This document shows positions 48,146-57,140 of a stretch of 57,965 bases of DNA, piece after piece (position 1 is the first letter of the stretch; each line of letters starts with the position of its first letter). Position numbers and translations under genes: made by a program. Where the stretch lies: the IMG/VR virus record IMGVR_UViG_3300028398_000001, positions 1 through 57,965 of that record; one strand, given 5' to 3'. The notes under the pieces are model-generated. The model was not told the origin of the DNA. It did no database searches and saw nothing but the letters and a program-made list of their open reading frames with translations. Source of the stretch: a virus.

Positions 48146-49414
48146 CTAAAAAGATATTGTTAAAGTAGTTGGTTTATTAAACTTGCCTTTGTCTTTTCCA
48201 TGACCACCAATTATCCTAAATAGATTATTAGTATCAAAATCATAAATGTAAAGTTTATCCATATTAGTAAACAAAATATAATAGAATTTTTCTGTTTCAG
48301 AATTAAGTATGTATTTCATAAATATATCAAACACATTTATTTGAGTTGTTAATGTAGTAGCATGGTCTTTGTTTGATATTTGGGCTTTTACTGTAAAAAC
48401 ACCAGTCTTATTATATATGTGGGATGCACTTTCACCAAAGTAATGAGACCCATCACCAAAATCCCAAGTTACCGCAATGTTTTTATATGTAGATAGTATT
48501 AAATCAAAATTAACTTTTAATGGTATAAATCCAACATCCACTGATGGAACAATTACACCAAACAGTAAATCTGTAACTTTATCTATTAAAATTTGATTAA
48601 AATTAATATATCTTTTTAATTCAAAACTATTAGTGTTTATTACCTTATTATCAAAATCCAATAAACCAAATGATAGCTTATTACCAATTTTAAATATTGT
48701 ATCAATTATAACTTGCTGAACTGTTTGGGCAGTTATTTTATTTTCAAAATTAAATATACCTTTAATTATGTCTCTATGATTATGAGTTCTATTATATTTT
48801 ATATAATTATTAAATTCAAAATAGTATTTTTTAAATTCAGGTTTTTTATTTGAGATATAAATTTCAACACTTGAAACTGAACTTAATCCATGATTATCAA
48901 TAACAGTTAATGTAACTGTATAATAGCCATAATTACTATAGCTATGTGTAACAATATGACCCTCTGCAGTTGAACCATCTCCAAAATCCCATTGATATGT
49001 ATAATTTTCATCATATAATCCAGCTTCAAATGTAATTTTATTATTTACTAAATTAACAAATGAGCTAACGCTTATTTTTGATACAGGTGGTGAATTAGGC
49101 AATTTAGGTTTTTCTATAACATTTATAGATATATTAATTATATAATTAAATCCAGATATATTTGCGATTATTTTAATATAATATTTACCAGATTTATCTG
49201 GAATAAATGAACAAACTTTTCCTTCCCCAATTTGTATTTCATATATATCATCTTCATATTTTAAAAACCAATTGTAATTGATACCATTTGGTGCAATTGT
49301 TTCAATTATACTCATATATACTAAATCATTCTTATATATCACATTTGGTAATATTTTAACTTTTATTTTAAAATCTTTGCTTAATTCAATGTAGTCTATA
49401 TAACCTATAGCCAT
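48146..49414 (-). CDS. PKD-domain adhesion-type virion protein
   Basis: 422 residues. Two PKD-type domains: YQWDFGDGSTAEGHIVTHSY (about 143-162, then GYYTVTLTVIDNHG) and AVTWDFGDGSHYFGESASHI (about 318-337). An extra Ig-like unit precedes. The end, YYILFTNMDKLYIYDFDTNN, with GGHGKDKGKFNKPTTLTI, is NHL-like. PKD domains are beta sandwiches of surface adhesins. The gene probably contributes to a tail fibre or to a surface appendage that contacts the host or its matrix. Confidence 0.68.
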   Translation of the reverse strand: MAIGYIDYIELSKDFKIKVKILPNVIYKNDLVYMSIIETIAPNGINYNWFLKYEDDIYEIQIGEGKVCSFIPDKSGKYYIKIIANISGFNYIINISINVIEKPKLPNSPPVSKISVSSFVNLVNNKITFEAGLYDENYTYQWDFGDGSTAEGHIVTHSYSNYGYYTVTLTVIDNHGLSSVSSVEIYISNKKPEFKKYYFEFNNYIKYNRTHNHRDIIKGIFNFENKITAQTVQQVIIDTIFKIGNKLSFGLLDFDNKVINTNSFELKRYINFNQILIDKVTDLLFGVIVPSVDVGFIPLKVNFDLILSTYKNIAVTWDFGDGSHYFGESASHIYNKTGVFTVKAQISNKDHATTLTTQINVFDIFMKYILNSETEKFYYILFTNMDKLYIYDFDTNNLFRIIGGHGKDKGKFNKPTTLTISF

Positions 49415-49429
49415 TTTATCATAAATCTC

Positions 49430-51922
49430 CTATTCTGCATCATCATCCTCACCTTCATCATTATCACCTTCATATTTAGTGAATGCAAAAAATCTACCCT
49501 TAATACTTACAATTCTATTATCATAAGCATCATAATAATTCATATCATTGTCAATTGGTATAAAATATTTATGTATTATCTTCTTTTCATCAATATTTAT
49601 TCCAAGTATTTCGGAAGAATTATATTTATATGATACAAATGATACTAAAATAATATTTGAATTAACAAAAACGGCATCTAAATATGATTGAAATACATAA
49701 TCTGTAGTATAGCTATCTTCTGCTAAATCAATAGTAAATTCATCTATCTTATTAGCTGTATCTAAATCATATACTATTATATGTATATCTTTATATATAT
49801 TAAATGAATTATTACCTAAATCTTCCACATCAATAGCTACAACAACTATTTTTTTATATTTAACAGAAAGTAAAATTTTATAATCCTCTGCGGGTGGATA
49901 TATGCTATCTAAATTAAACAATACATTATTTGAAATTTCATTAACTTCATTATTATATGTTAGTGAAAATTTATTTAAATAAATAAATGGTTGAGAATTA
50001 CCAACTTCATAAATTGAATAAAATTCATTATTTTGATAGTAATCAAGTGCCAAAGGTGTATAATCAGGTAAGAATAAAAATTCTTGATTTTCTATATCAA
50101 TAACCAACAATTTAAAGTTATTTACAGTAATTACATATTTATTATTAATTTTATTAAAAAATAAAGATGAAACTACAGCACTACCCAGGTCATCAATAAT
50201 TTCATAATTGTCTGGAAAATATGATGATTTTATATCACTAACATCATCATTTAAAGGATAAACTTCAATAACATTATTTTGGTTATTAACATCAGTAATA
50301 TATATAGTATCCATATCATAAAAATTAAATAATTTATTATCAAATTGATATTCAATTGAATATTGATACAAATAGTTCTCATCTAAATTTTCAATAAAAT
50401 TAAAATTACCTACTAAAATTGATTTTGCGGGGGTATTATTTTGATAATCAATAATAACTCTTTTATATTTTTGTTCAAAACGGTAATTAAATAAGCTATT
50501 ATCTTCTATTCTAACTTTAATACCAGTCTTTAAGTTAACAAGATAGTCATTATATACCATAGAATAACCACTTAAGAATGAATAATCTATAATAATATAA
50601 TCTGGTTCAGTATAGTTTAGCACAAAATCATCTTCTGTAAAATCAGCTACTGGATTAATAACTTGACCTAATGTTTTGATTTTACTTAAATCAAAACTAA
50701 AATTAAAAATTTTCGTAGCATAATTTTCTTTGCTGGTAATTAAAATATTTGCTTTTAATAAAGTTTTATTTATTTGATTTTTTACTATAGTAACAGTAGT
50801 TTCAGTATCTAAAGTATCAAAAGTTTTGGATAATCCATCACTAAATTTTAATATAGCCTTATAAGAGCTATTTGCTACTATTTTTAATCTAAAAATAGCT
50901 TTCGTTGAGAATAATGCCAACAAATCAAGACTACATTTTACATAAAATACAAATTTTTGTTTTTTTGGAGGTGTATAATTATCACAATAATTTCCCCAGC
51001 ACCATTCATCCAGTAAATAATGTCTTTGATTATTATCTGATGAATATTCAGGTTTAAATACTTGGTTTTCATTTGTAGTGTCATTCTTTTCAGCAAAGGG
51101 GTCATAATCAAGTGATTGATTTATATCTTTTCTAAATGCATCAAAATCAGTCTCCTTAAAAAGGTCTTCCCTATTATAATCTTCTTGGTAATTAGTTATT
51201 GAATAAGGATTTGTCTCGTCTTTATAATAATCTATAATTTGTTTTTTATAATCATGCACTATAGCAGCATAGTTAATTTTATCCTGTGAACCTTCTTTAT
51301 ATATATCATCCAAAGTATATACAATAGGACCACTATCATTCCATCCTGGTTGAGTAATTATAATATAATTATTTTGTAAAACATCTTTTGAAAATTTTTT
51401 AGCTTGTTTAATTAAATCATTATAATATCCAGCATTATTATCTGTTGAATATATTATATCTCCACTTGCTAATTTAACTCCCATAGAAGAAGAATTATCA
51501 TCATTTGTATATGTATTCAAAACAGATAATCCATCTTTACTTTCTATTTCCTCTGCTATATATGTCAAACTATGATTTAGAAAAACTAATTGTGCATCAC
51601 TTATATTATTTACTTTTCTATATTTTTTAAAAATAATCTGGTTCATACAACGGGCAGTTCCTGAATAAGTGCATTTAAATTCATCACTATCAACAGTTGT
51701 TATACTTTTGTCAACAACAAGGTCATCACTATTTATATCAACATGAACCATACAATGGTCAGGCATACCATTTGCCCATTGTGAACCCCATCTACAAAAA
51801 TAAAATGTATCAAATGCACCGAATTCACATCCAAAATAACTTAATTGGTCAACTGACACTTTATATTTATAGATATCAGAAGGTGCATACAGGTATTTAT
51901 ATTGAGCAATAGGCATAGACAT
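49430..51922 (-). CDS. Large hypothetical virion protein
   Basis: 830 residues, very Asp/Asn/Tyr-rich. An N-terminal Cys/Trp-rich part (FGCEFGAFDTFYFCRWGSQW and ARCMNQIIF), a middle with QPGWNDSGPIVYTLDD, then an Ig/PKD-like beta stretch and a C-terminal 400 residues with repeated I-x-VYDLDT/VIDIEN strands like a beta-propeller. Acidic EGDNDEGEDDDAE end. No family recognised. It belongs to the tail adhesion group by position and style. Confidence 0.45.
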   Translation of the reverse strand: MSMPIAQYKYLYAPSDIYKYKVSVDQLSYFGCEFGAFDTFYFCRWGSQWANGMPDHCMVHVDINSDDLVVDKSITTVDSDEFKCTYSGTARCMNQIIFKKYRKVNNISDAQLVFLNHSLTYIAEEIESKDGLSVLNTYTNDDNSSSMGVKLASGDIIYSTDNNAGYYNDLIKQAKKFSKDVLQNNYIIITQPGWNDSGPIVYTLDDIYKEGSQDKINYAAIVHDYKKQIIDYYKDETNPYSITNYQEDYNREDLFKETDFDAFRKDINQSLDYDPFAEKNDTTNENQVFKPEYSSDNNQRHYLLDEWCWGNYCDNYTPPKKQKFVFYVKCSLDLLALFSTKAIFRLKIVANSSYKAILKFSDGLSKTFDTLDTETTVTIVKNQINKTLLKANILITSKENYATKIFNFSFDLSKIKTLGQVINPVADFTEDDFVLNYTEPDYIIIDYSFLSGYSMVYNDYLVNLKTGIKVRIEDNSLFNYRFEQKYKRVIIDYQNNTPAKSILVGNFNFIENLDENYLYQYSIEYQFDNKLFNFYDMDTIYITDVNNQNNVIEVYPLNDDVSDIKSSYFPDNYEIIDDLGSAVVSSLFFNKINNKYVITVNNFKLLVIDIENQEFLFLPDYTPLALDYYQNNEFYSIYEVGNSQPFIYLNKFSLTYNNEVNEISNNVLFNLDSIYPPAEDYKILLSVKYKKIVVVAIDVEDLGNNSFNIYKDIHIIVYDLDTANKIDEFTIDLAEDSYTTDYVFQSYLDAVFVNSNIILVSFVSYKYNSSEILGINIDEKKIIHKYFIPIDNDMNYYDAYDNRIVSIKGRFFAFTKYEGDNDEGEDDDAE

Positions 51923-51923
51923 A

Positions 51924-53972
51924 TTACTTACCTACAAAAAAACAAACACCGTTTAATCTGTTCCAAATAGTTCCATCCTCCTTTTTAGGAGTTTCCAATT
52001 TCAGTCTATTACCATTTTTATCAAAAAGCAACCATATTCTATCAGGTATGGTATTAAATTTACCATCTGAACTATAGGGAAATGGATAATCATCAGAATA
52101 TTCAAAATATGGTATGTATATAATTTCATGCCCATTCATATTGTAGGCATATTTTACTTCTTTTAATTGGTGTCTTACTGATATAGGAAATACATCTATA
52201 CTAAAGAAGAAATAATCATCATCGGCATCCATAAATTCTCTTATTAAAGCATAGTTATTTTCATTTGTAGGATTACCAAAGTAATCATATCCAAAATTAG
52301 CAGTTGGGGGATTTAAATTATATAAATTATATATCTCTTTTAAATTATCAATAATATATTGATATTCTTCTTGGGTGTGGTCTTTAATATTTGGTATTAA
52401 AGTTAGTTCTCTTAATGTTGCATTGTAAGGAAATACATATTCACTACCATTTACATTTAAAATTACTTCAATTTTTGATATAATTTCAACACCATACATT
52501 TTATTAGCACCAGTCCCATACATAGTATAGTAGTCAGTATCATAAAACTTTATGTCAGAAAAAGTTGCTTTTCTATATAATGCAACATCAAAAGATTTAT
52601 TATGAAAGCTATTTACTAAATTAAATATTTCTGGAAATATAACTATACCATTTACTTTGGAGCTTTCAATATTTTCAATGGGACTATTATTAGGTATAAC
52701 AGTGCTTTTCTGACCTGTATCTGCAATTAATTTAGAATTGCAAAATAATTTATATCTATAACTATTTATATAGTCATTACTATCTTTATTTACCTCAACT
52801 TCAATATAGTCCATTCCATTTTCAGTAAGCTTATAAGGAATAATAAAATTATTATTTAAATGTTTCAAAGAAGTGCATTCGGATAATTTTAATGTTCCAT
52901 CAGGGTTTATTTGATAATTACACCAAAATTGATTTGTTTGAGATTTCCTATATTTACAAAAATTATTTAAACTACATCTTTTATATTCTGATACTTTAGT
53001 ATCATTATTATAAATATCAGTAGATATAAATGTATTTACAATCCGTAATTGTGTATCAACACCCTCAACATTATATACAATGTATTTAGTATCATTTTTA
53101 TTTTTATAAAAATATCCTAATATCTCATTACCTAAATAGTTATTTTTCTTTATAAGTGATAATTCACCACTTTTGATATTTTTTGATAAAATATCTGATT
53201 GTATATTAAAATCATCCAAGAAACTTATATTGTATAATGTCCTGTAATTAATAACTCCATTAGCATCAATACTATCTGTAATCATAAAACTGAATATAAT
53301 TGAATTATCTTCATATTTACATATTGTATCAGCAAATAAACCTTTAGAAAAAATACCACTATAATTAGACAAAAATGGTCCACAATATTTTATATGGTAA
53401 ATATAATTTGTAGATGTATCGGTTTCTTCATTATATAAAGAACAGTCTAAATGTGAACTCATATTCACTATATATTCATTCTCAAAATTTTGTGATGGTA
53501 TATATCTTAATGTAGAACCATATAATTTTTTAGCAGAAATACCATTAGAGGGAGCAGGTATTTTCCAATCAGTAGTTGAATTTGTATTACAAGTTTGTAG
53601 CAAGCTATTTTGGTCAAAAGCAACTGCTGAATTTATATACCCATCATCTATCAAAGTATATGGTATCTCTGTTTCATCTATTTCATTAAGTTTATTACCT
53701 TCTATTTTATAGAATTTTTTGAAAGAATATGCAGTTGTAATACCAACATAAGCTATTATGTAGAGTGTTTCTTCACTACCATATAGCTCTATTATATCAT
53801 CATATCTGTTTGATTTTATTTTTATTTTTATATCATCATTTAAAATAAAAGTCCTAACAAGATTATCAGTCTTTAATAACTTTTTTAAAGATTTAACAAG
53901 GGATAGCTTTTGTTTTGCCATCCCTATATATTTACTTAATGTATCGATATCACCGAAGAATTTAATATGCAT
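51924..53972 (-). CDS. Large hypothetical virion protein
   Basis: 682 residues, beta-rich, Asn/Tyr-rich, with many F-Y-K-I and Y-I-V-Y strands. An early part looks propeller-like (ELYGSEETLYIIAYVGITTA, YKIEGNKLNEIDETEIPY). It ends NRLNGVCFFVGK. No family recognised. Start MHIKFFGDIDTLSKYIG. Between a 258-residue structural gene and the 830-residue protein, so part of the tail or its fibres. Confidence 0.45.
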   Translation of the reverse strand: MHIKFFGDIDTLSKYIGMAKQKLSLVKSLKKLLKTDNLVRTFILNDDIKIKIKSNRYDDIIELYGSEETLYIIAYVGITTAYSFKKFYKIEGNKLNEIDETEIPYTLIDDGYINSAVAFDQNSLLQTCNTNSTTDWKIPAPSNGISAKKLYGSTLRYIPSQNFENEYIVNMSSHLDCSLYNEETDTSTNYIYHIKYCGPFLSNYSGIFSKGLFADTICKYEDNSIIFSFMITDSIDANGVINYRTLYNISFLDDFNIQSDILSKNIKSGELSLIKKNNYLGNEILGYFYKNKNDTKYIVYNVEGVDTQLRIVNTFISTDIYNNDTKVSEYKRCSLNNFCKYRKSQTNQFWCNYQINPDGTLKLSECTSLKHLNNNFIIPYKLTENGMDYIEVEVNKDSNDYINSYRYKLFCNSKLIADTGQKSTVIPNNSPIENIESSKVNGIVIFPEIFNLVNSFHNKSFDVALYRKATFSDIKFYDTDYYTMYGTGANKMYGVEIISKIEVILNVNGSEYVFPYNATLRELTLIPNIKDHTQEEYQYIIDNLKEIYNLYNLNPPTANFGYDYFGNPTNENNYALIREFMDADDDYFFFSIDVFPISVRHQLKEVKYAYNMNGHEIIYIPYFEYSDDYPFPYSSDGKFNTIPDRIWLLFDKNGNRLKLETPKKEDGTIWNRLNGVCFFVGK

Positions 53973-53975
53973 TTA

Positions 53976-54752
53976 TTATTGCAATGGTATATCCAAACTT
54001 GCAAAATCTATTGTTTGTGTAGCACCTTCATTAAAGTTTGTAGAAGTTACTAACATATCTGCATTTGAAGTTCCTATAGTTCCTTGTAATCTGGGCATTA
54101 TAGAACTTTGTAATCCATTGTCACTTGCCATTTGAATTCTAAAATAACCAGCAATTCCTGATGCTACACAAACCCCTGACCAAGTTTCACTTGGGTCTTT
54201 TTTAAGCATTCCAGAAGTGCTATCATAAATAAAATGCAATCCATTATAACTGGAAACAACTTCGGAAACTGTTATATTAGTTGTTGTAGAAACATTAAAT
54301 TTGTAATTTGTTAAATTACTTTCAATTGTTATAGACCCTGTATCAGAGGATAAATCTGTAATGGTATAATTTAAATACATATTTTTTGCTTCAATATGTA
54401 ATCCTGTATCTAAATCATCTCCACATAATTTCTTAAGAGCAGATGTTAACTTTGCAGTTATAGCATTTTTATCATCGCCAGTTTGAGCTGTATAGGATAC
54501 ATAATTACCATTTATACCTACTCTATATTCATTCCCTGCTGTAACATCATTTAGAGTTAGCTGATACTTCTGTTTAGTTACTTCTGTTTTACTTTCTTTA
54601 GTAATGGTGACTAACAGTGTTCCAGAAGCTCCATCATCAGCAGAATTAGGTGGAACACCTGTATATATTTTTATTACGAAATCTGAAAAAATATCCTTAA
54701 GACCTGCATTATCCAATAGAAATTTTTTAGCTCCTGTAGATAACTGTATCAT
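53976..54752 (-). CDS. Tail structural protein
   Basis: 258 residues. LSTGAKKFLLDNAGLKDIFS, then VIKIYTGVPPNSADDGASGT and LLVTITK follow a phage structural family with 'IYSG..P.tAD.A..GTLL'. The middle is a beta sandwich and the end is GTSNADMLVTSTNFNEGATQ. Commonly found near tail completion genes. Function in assembly not known. Confidence 0.55.
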   Translation of the reverse strand: MIQLSTGAKKFLLDNAGLKDIFSDFVIKIYTGVPPNSADDGASGTLLVTITKESKTEVTKQKYQLTLNDVTAGNEYRVGINGNYVSYTAQTGDDKNAITAKLTSALKKLCGDDLDTGLHIEAKNMYLNYTITDLSSDTGSITIESNLTNYKFNVSTTTNITVSEVVSSYNGLHFIYDSTSGMLKKDPSETWSGVCVASGIAGYFRIQMASDNGLQSSIMPRLQGTIGTSNADMLVTSTNFNEGATQTIDFASLDIPLQ

Positions 54753-54761
54753 TTTTCCTCC

Positions 54762-55673
54762 TTATAATAGATATATTAATTTATTTTCACTATTTATTGA
54801 AGTAGTCCTTCCATAAGGTATTTTGCCATATCTACCATCGGCAATATTAAAAATTCTACCATTGTTTAAACCACAGAATATACCATCAGTAGTTAAGAAA
54901 AATACAGCAAACTGCTCACCTGAAGTATAGGAGTTTATAATCTGTTTTATATTTAGCTCATCAGAAATGGCTTGAGTATTTAATTTTACCATACTATTTG
55001 GCAAAACTTTTATATGAGCTATGTGCACTTTTTCAAATTCATCTGGCTTTGTTCCTCTTAAGAAAAACAAATCATCCACAGTTGATACATAAATACCATT
55101 ATTTATAGATTTTAAATTAGTAATTATAGAACCAAAACCTATATATCCAAATGGTATTTTTACTTGATGAAATTTCATAACATTAGAAAAATATAAATAA
55201 TCATAAACTGCAGAGTATAATCTTCCTCTAAATACTTCAATGATATTACCCGCAGGAATTTTAACATTATATTTATCTATCTGATAAGTATCAAAATCCT
55301 TAAAATCATTATTTATGATATTTCCTATTCTATGTCCATCTGATACAAAAATCCTATCATAATACTCTGCAAAGCTAACAAAATCATTTCTAAAACCAGA
55401 GGTTATTATTTCATAGTCAAGATTATCATTTATTATCCTTACTAAATTTCCATTTGATATAGCATAGAGAATGCCTTTTTCTGATTTAAAAAAGTTAGAG
55501 AAAGTATTATCACTTATTTTAACAGGAGAACTAATTGAAGTTACTTTTCCAGTATCGTTTATATCTACATTAATAGCTTTAGCAAGTTCATTATCCTTTA
55601 TAAAACGGGGGTCTTGTAAATTATTTAGACCTATAAATCCTGAATATTCAGCAATTTTTATAGGACTGCTCAA
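54762..55673 (-). CDS. Tail/head stabilisation protein (P22 gp10/T7 gp12-like)
   Basis: 303 residues. GLNNLQDPRFIKDNELAKAI with NVDINDTGKVTSI near the start, then repeated GILYAISNGNLVRI, IFVSDGHRIGN, LYSAVYDYLYFSN and FLRGTKPDEF, a beta-propeller pattern. Proteins opening with this 'G.N......i.....A.A.NVD.d..G' stretch in podoviruses plug the portal channel or form the tail tube (P22 gp10, T7 gp12). Gene order after the adaptor supports this. Confidence 0.6.
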   Translation of the reverse strand: MSSPIKIAEYSGFIGLNNLQDPRFIKDNELAKAINVDINDTGKVTSISSPVKISDNTFSNFFKSEKGILYAISNGNLVRIINDNLDYEIITSGFRNDFVSFAEYYDRIFVSDGHRIGNIINNDFKDFDTYQIDKYNVKIPAGNIIEVFRGRLYSAVYDYLYFSNVMKFHQVKIPFGYIGFGSIITNLKSINNGIYVSTVDDLFFLRGTKPDEFEKVHIAHIKVLPNSMVKLNTQAISDELNIKQIINSYTSGEQFAVFFLTTDGIFCGLNNGRIFNIADGRYGKIPYGRTTSINSENKLIYLL

Positions 55674-55895
55674 TTAGCTACCTTTCTTTTTACCCTTATG
55701 TTTAAATTTATGCTTGGCGTTATCAGCAAAAGTTGCCATCCTTACAACATGTGTATCTTTGGAATTTTTACCTGCTGCTATGCAAGCATCAGTAACTCCG
55801 CCAAAACCGTGTGATTTACACCATTTAGTAAATAAACCTTTATGAGCAGGATTTAGACCAAAGCCTTTCTTTTTATTCGTTGAACGCTTCTTCAA
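55674..55895 (-). CDS. Small basic virion protein with TTG start
   Basis: 73 residues, highly basic. NPAHKGLFTKWCKSHGFGGV and ADNAKHKFKHKGKKKGS; similar small proteins occur in the head genes of other phages. The start codon is TTG at 55895, but the strong GAGGAGG 5 bases upstream makes it credible; no better ATG exists. It may bind DNA in the head. It overlaps the previous gene by 23 bases. Confidence 0.6.
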   Translation of the reverse strand: MKKRSTNKKKGFGLNPAHKGLFTKWCKSHGFGGVTDACIAAGKNSKDTHVVRMATFADNAKHKFKHKGKKKGS

Positions 55896-56115
55896 ATTCG
55901 TCCTCCTCTGTATCAGCTTTTGGCATTGAATTTAAAAGTTTTCCGAGTTTAGTTTTTAGTTCCTCAACATCGGAAGCAGTTATTATCTTTTCATCATATC
56001 TTGGATAAACTTCTGCTTCATTTTTACCCTTATTCTTTTTCCGTTTTACTTTATATTGGATGATAAATGTATTATCAGTGCCTTTTGTAATGGATATTTC
56101 AGGTTCAATATACAT
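55873..56115 (-). CDS. Hypothetical head-region protein
   Basis: 80 residues. Beta strands (NTFIIQYKVKRKKNKGKNEA), then a helix (DVEELKTKLGKLLNSM) and an acidic end EEDEFEEAFNE. Ribosome site GGAGG. Not recognised. Between the adaptor and a small basic protein. Confidence 0.55.
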   Translation of the reverse strand: MYIEPEISITKGTDNTFIIQYKVKRKKNKGKNEAEVYPRYDEKIITASDVEELKTKLGKLLNSMPKADTEEDEFEEAFNE

Positions 56116-56126
56116 TATAAACCTCC

Positions 56127-56768
56127 TTAAGGAAATCCAAATCTTTTAGTGCTTGCCATAACTGTATGAACATTACCTCCAAATTTTTCCCTACGCATAG
56201 CTTTAAGAGTTCTATTTTCTCCAAATTTACTATTGAACATTGCCAAAAATTCCGCAGCTTTTTGCATATCAGAAACATCCAAATCTTGTTTTAAAAGAGC
56301 ATTCCCAGCTATATAATAAGCCAAATACTTTTGATATTTTTCTGGTATCTCAAAACTAACAGTTGTTTGAGGATACACTGATGCAATCAATTTCACTTCA
56401 TAATCTCTGTCTGGAATAGGATAAAATATAATGCTACTATCGTCTATAAATGAGTATTCTACAGGAAGTCCTTTAGCATTATAATGCTCTATGTTAGCAA
56501 GGTTAACCTGCAAAATCTCATAAGTAGAATTCTGATAGTTTACAAACATTCTAATAGGTTTAATAATATCATCAGATAAAGTATAAGTATCCACACCTTC
56601 TTGAGTGTGCAGTATGATGGTTCTTATTATAAGGGATGCTCTTATACAAGCTTCTTTTTCAGCTTCAAGAGCCAAATTAGTTAGAAAATCATCGCTCCAA
56701 AAATAGGGCTCTATGGTATCATCTAAAAAATGCTCTCTTGTGTAATCAACTAATTCTGATACAAGCAT
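56127..56768 (-). CDS. Head-tail adaptor-like protein
   Basis: 213 residues. LVDYTREHFLDDTIEPYFWS, then EAEKEACIRASLIIRTIILH and a long helix-rich end (LAYYIAGNALLKQDLDVSDM, AAEFLAMFNSKFGENRTLKA). These follow the podoviral head-tail adaptor family (first segment 'LV...R..L.D...PY.WSD..L...l.EA..eA..R'). It joins the portal ring to the tail. Contains palindrome site 13. Confidence 0.68.
   Translation of the reverse strand: MLVSELVDYTREHFLDDTIEPYFWSDDFLTNLALEAEKEACIRASLIIRTIILHTQEGVDTYTLSDDIIKPIRMFVNYQNSTYEILQVNLANIEHYNAKGLPVEYSFIDDSSIIFYPIPDRDYEVKLIASVYPQTTVSFEIPEKYQKYLAYYIAGNALLKQDLDVSDMQKAAEFLAMFNSKFGENRTLKAMRREKFGGNVHTVMASTKRFGFP
56382..56395. repeat. Dispersed palindrome, site 13
   Basis: TGCAATCAATTTCA inside the adaptor gene. 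Exact consensus match. Confidence 0.75.
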
Positions 56769-57088
56769 TATGTTTCAGTATTTATTTTTCTTTTGTTCAC
56801 TACCTTATCTCCTTTAGTAGCCTCTCCTAAAACTCTTACAGGAAATCTTTTAACTTTGTAGGAAACAGTATTACCCTTACCATCATATTTATACTTCGTA
56901 TAGATAGCTTCTTCAAGTGCATTCACAACAAAGCCTTCTACTACAACTTCTTGATTTCTTACTATCTGATACTGTTTACCATTAACACCTACAAATACAT
57001 CTGTATTACCATCAACACCACCCTGCTCATCAATAATTATCTTATATAATTTAGTAGGGTCAATTTTCAGTGGTTCATTAGAAGCCAT
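56768..57088 (-). CDS. Hypothetical head protein after capsid
   Basis: 106 residues. LKIDPTKLYKIIIDEQGGVD and QYQIVRNQEVVVEGFVVNAL suggest a small beta barrel; basic end KVVNKRKINTET. Ribosome site GGAGG. It follows the capsid gene, where decoration or head-completion proteins are usual. Not recognised. One-base overlap with the adaptor gene. Confidence 0.58.
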   Translation of the reverse strand: MASNEPLKIDPTKLYKIIIDEQGGVDGNTDVFVGVNGKQYQIVRNQEVVVEGFVVNALEEAIYTKYKYDGKGNTVSYKVKRFPVRVLGEATKGDKVVNKRKINTET

Positions 57089-57104
57089 AATTTACCTCCA
57101 TTAA

Positions 57105-57135
57105 TTTTAAATAAAATAAGGGGGATTAACCCCCT
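57105..57135 (-). terminator. Terminator after the capsid gene
   Basis: On the minus strand AGGGGG-ttaat-CCCCCT, followed by TATTTTATTT. It sits between the capsid stop and the ribosome site of the next gene, so it probably lets only part of transcription go on, giving more capsid than downstream proteins. Confidence 0.8.
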
Positions 57136-57140
57136 ATATA

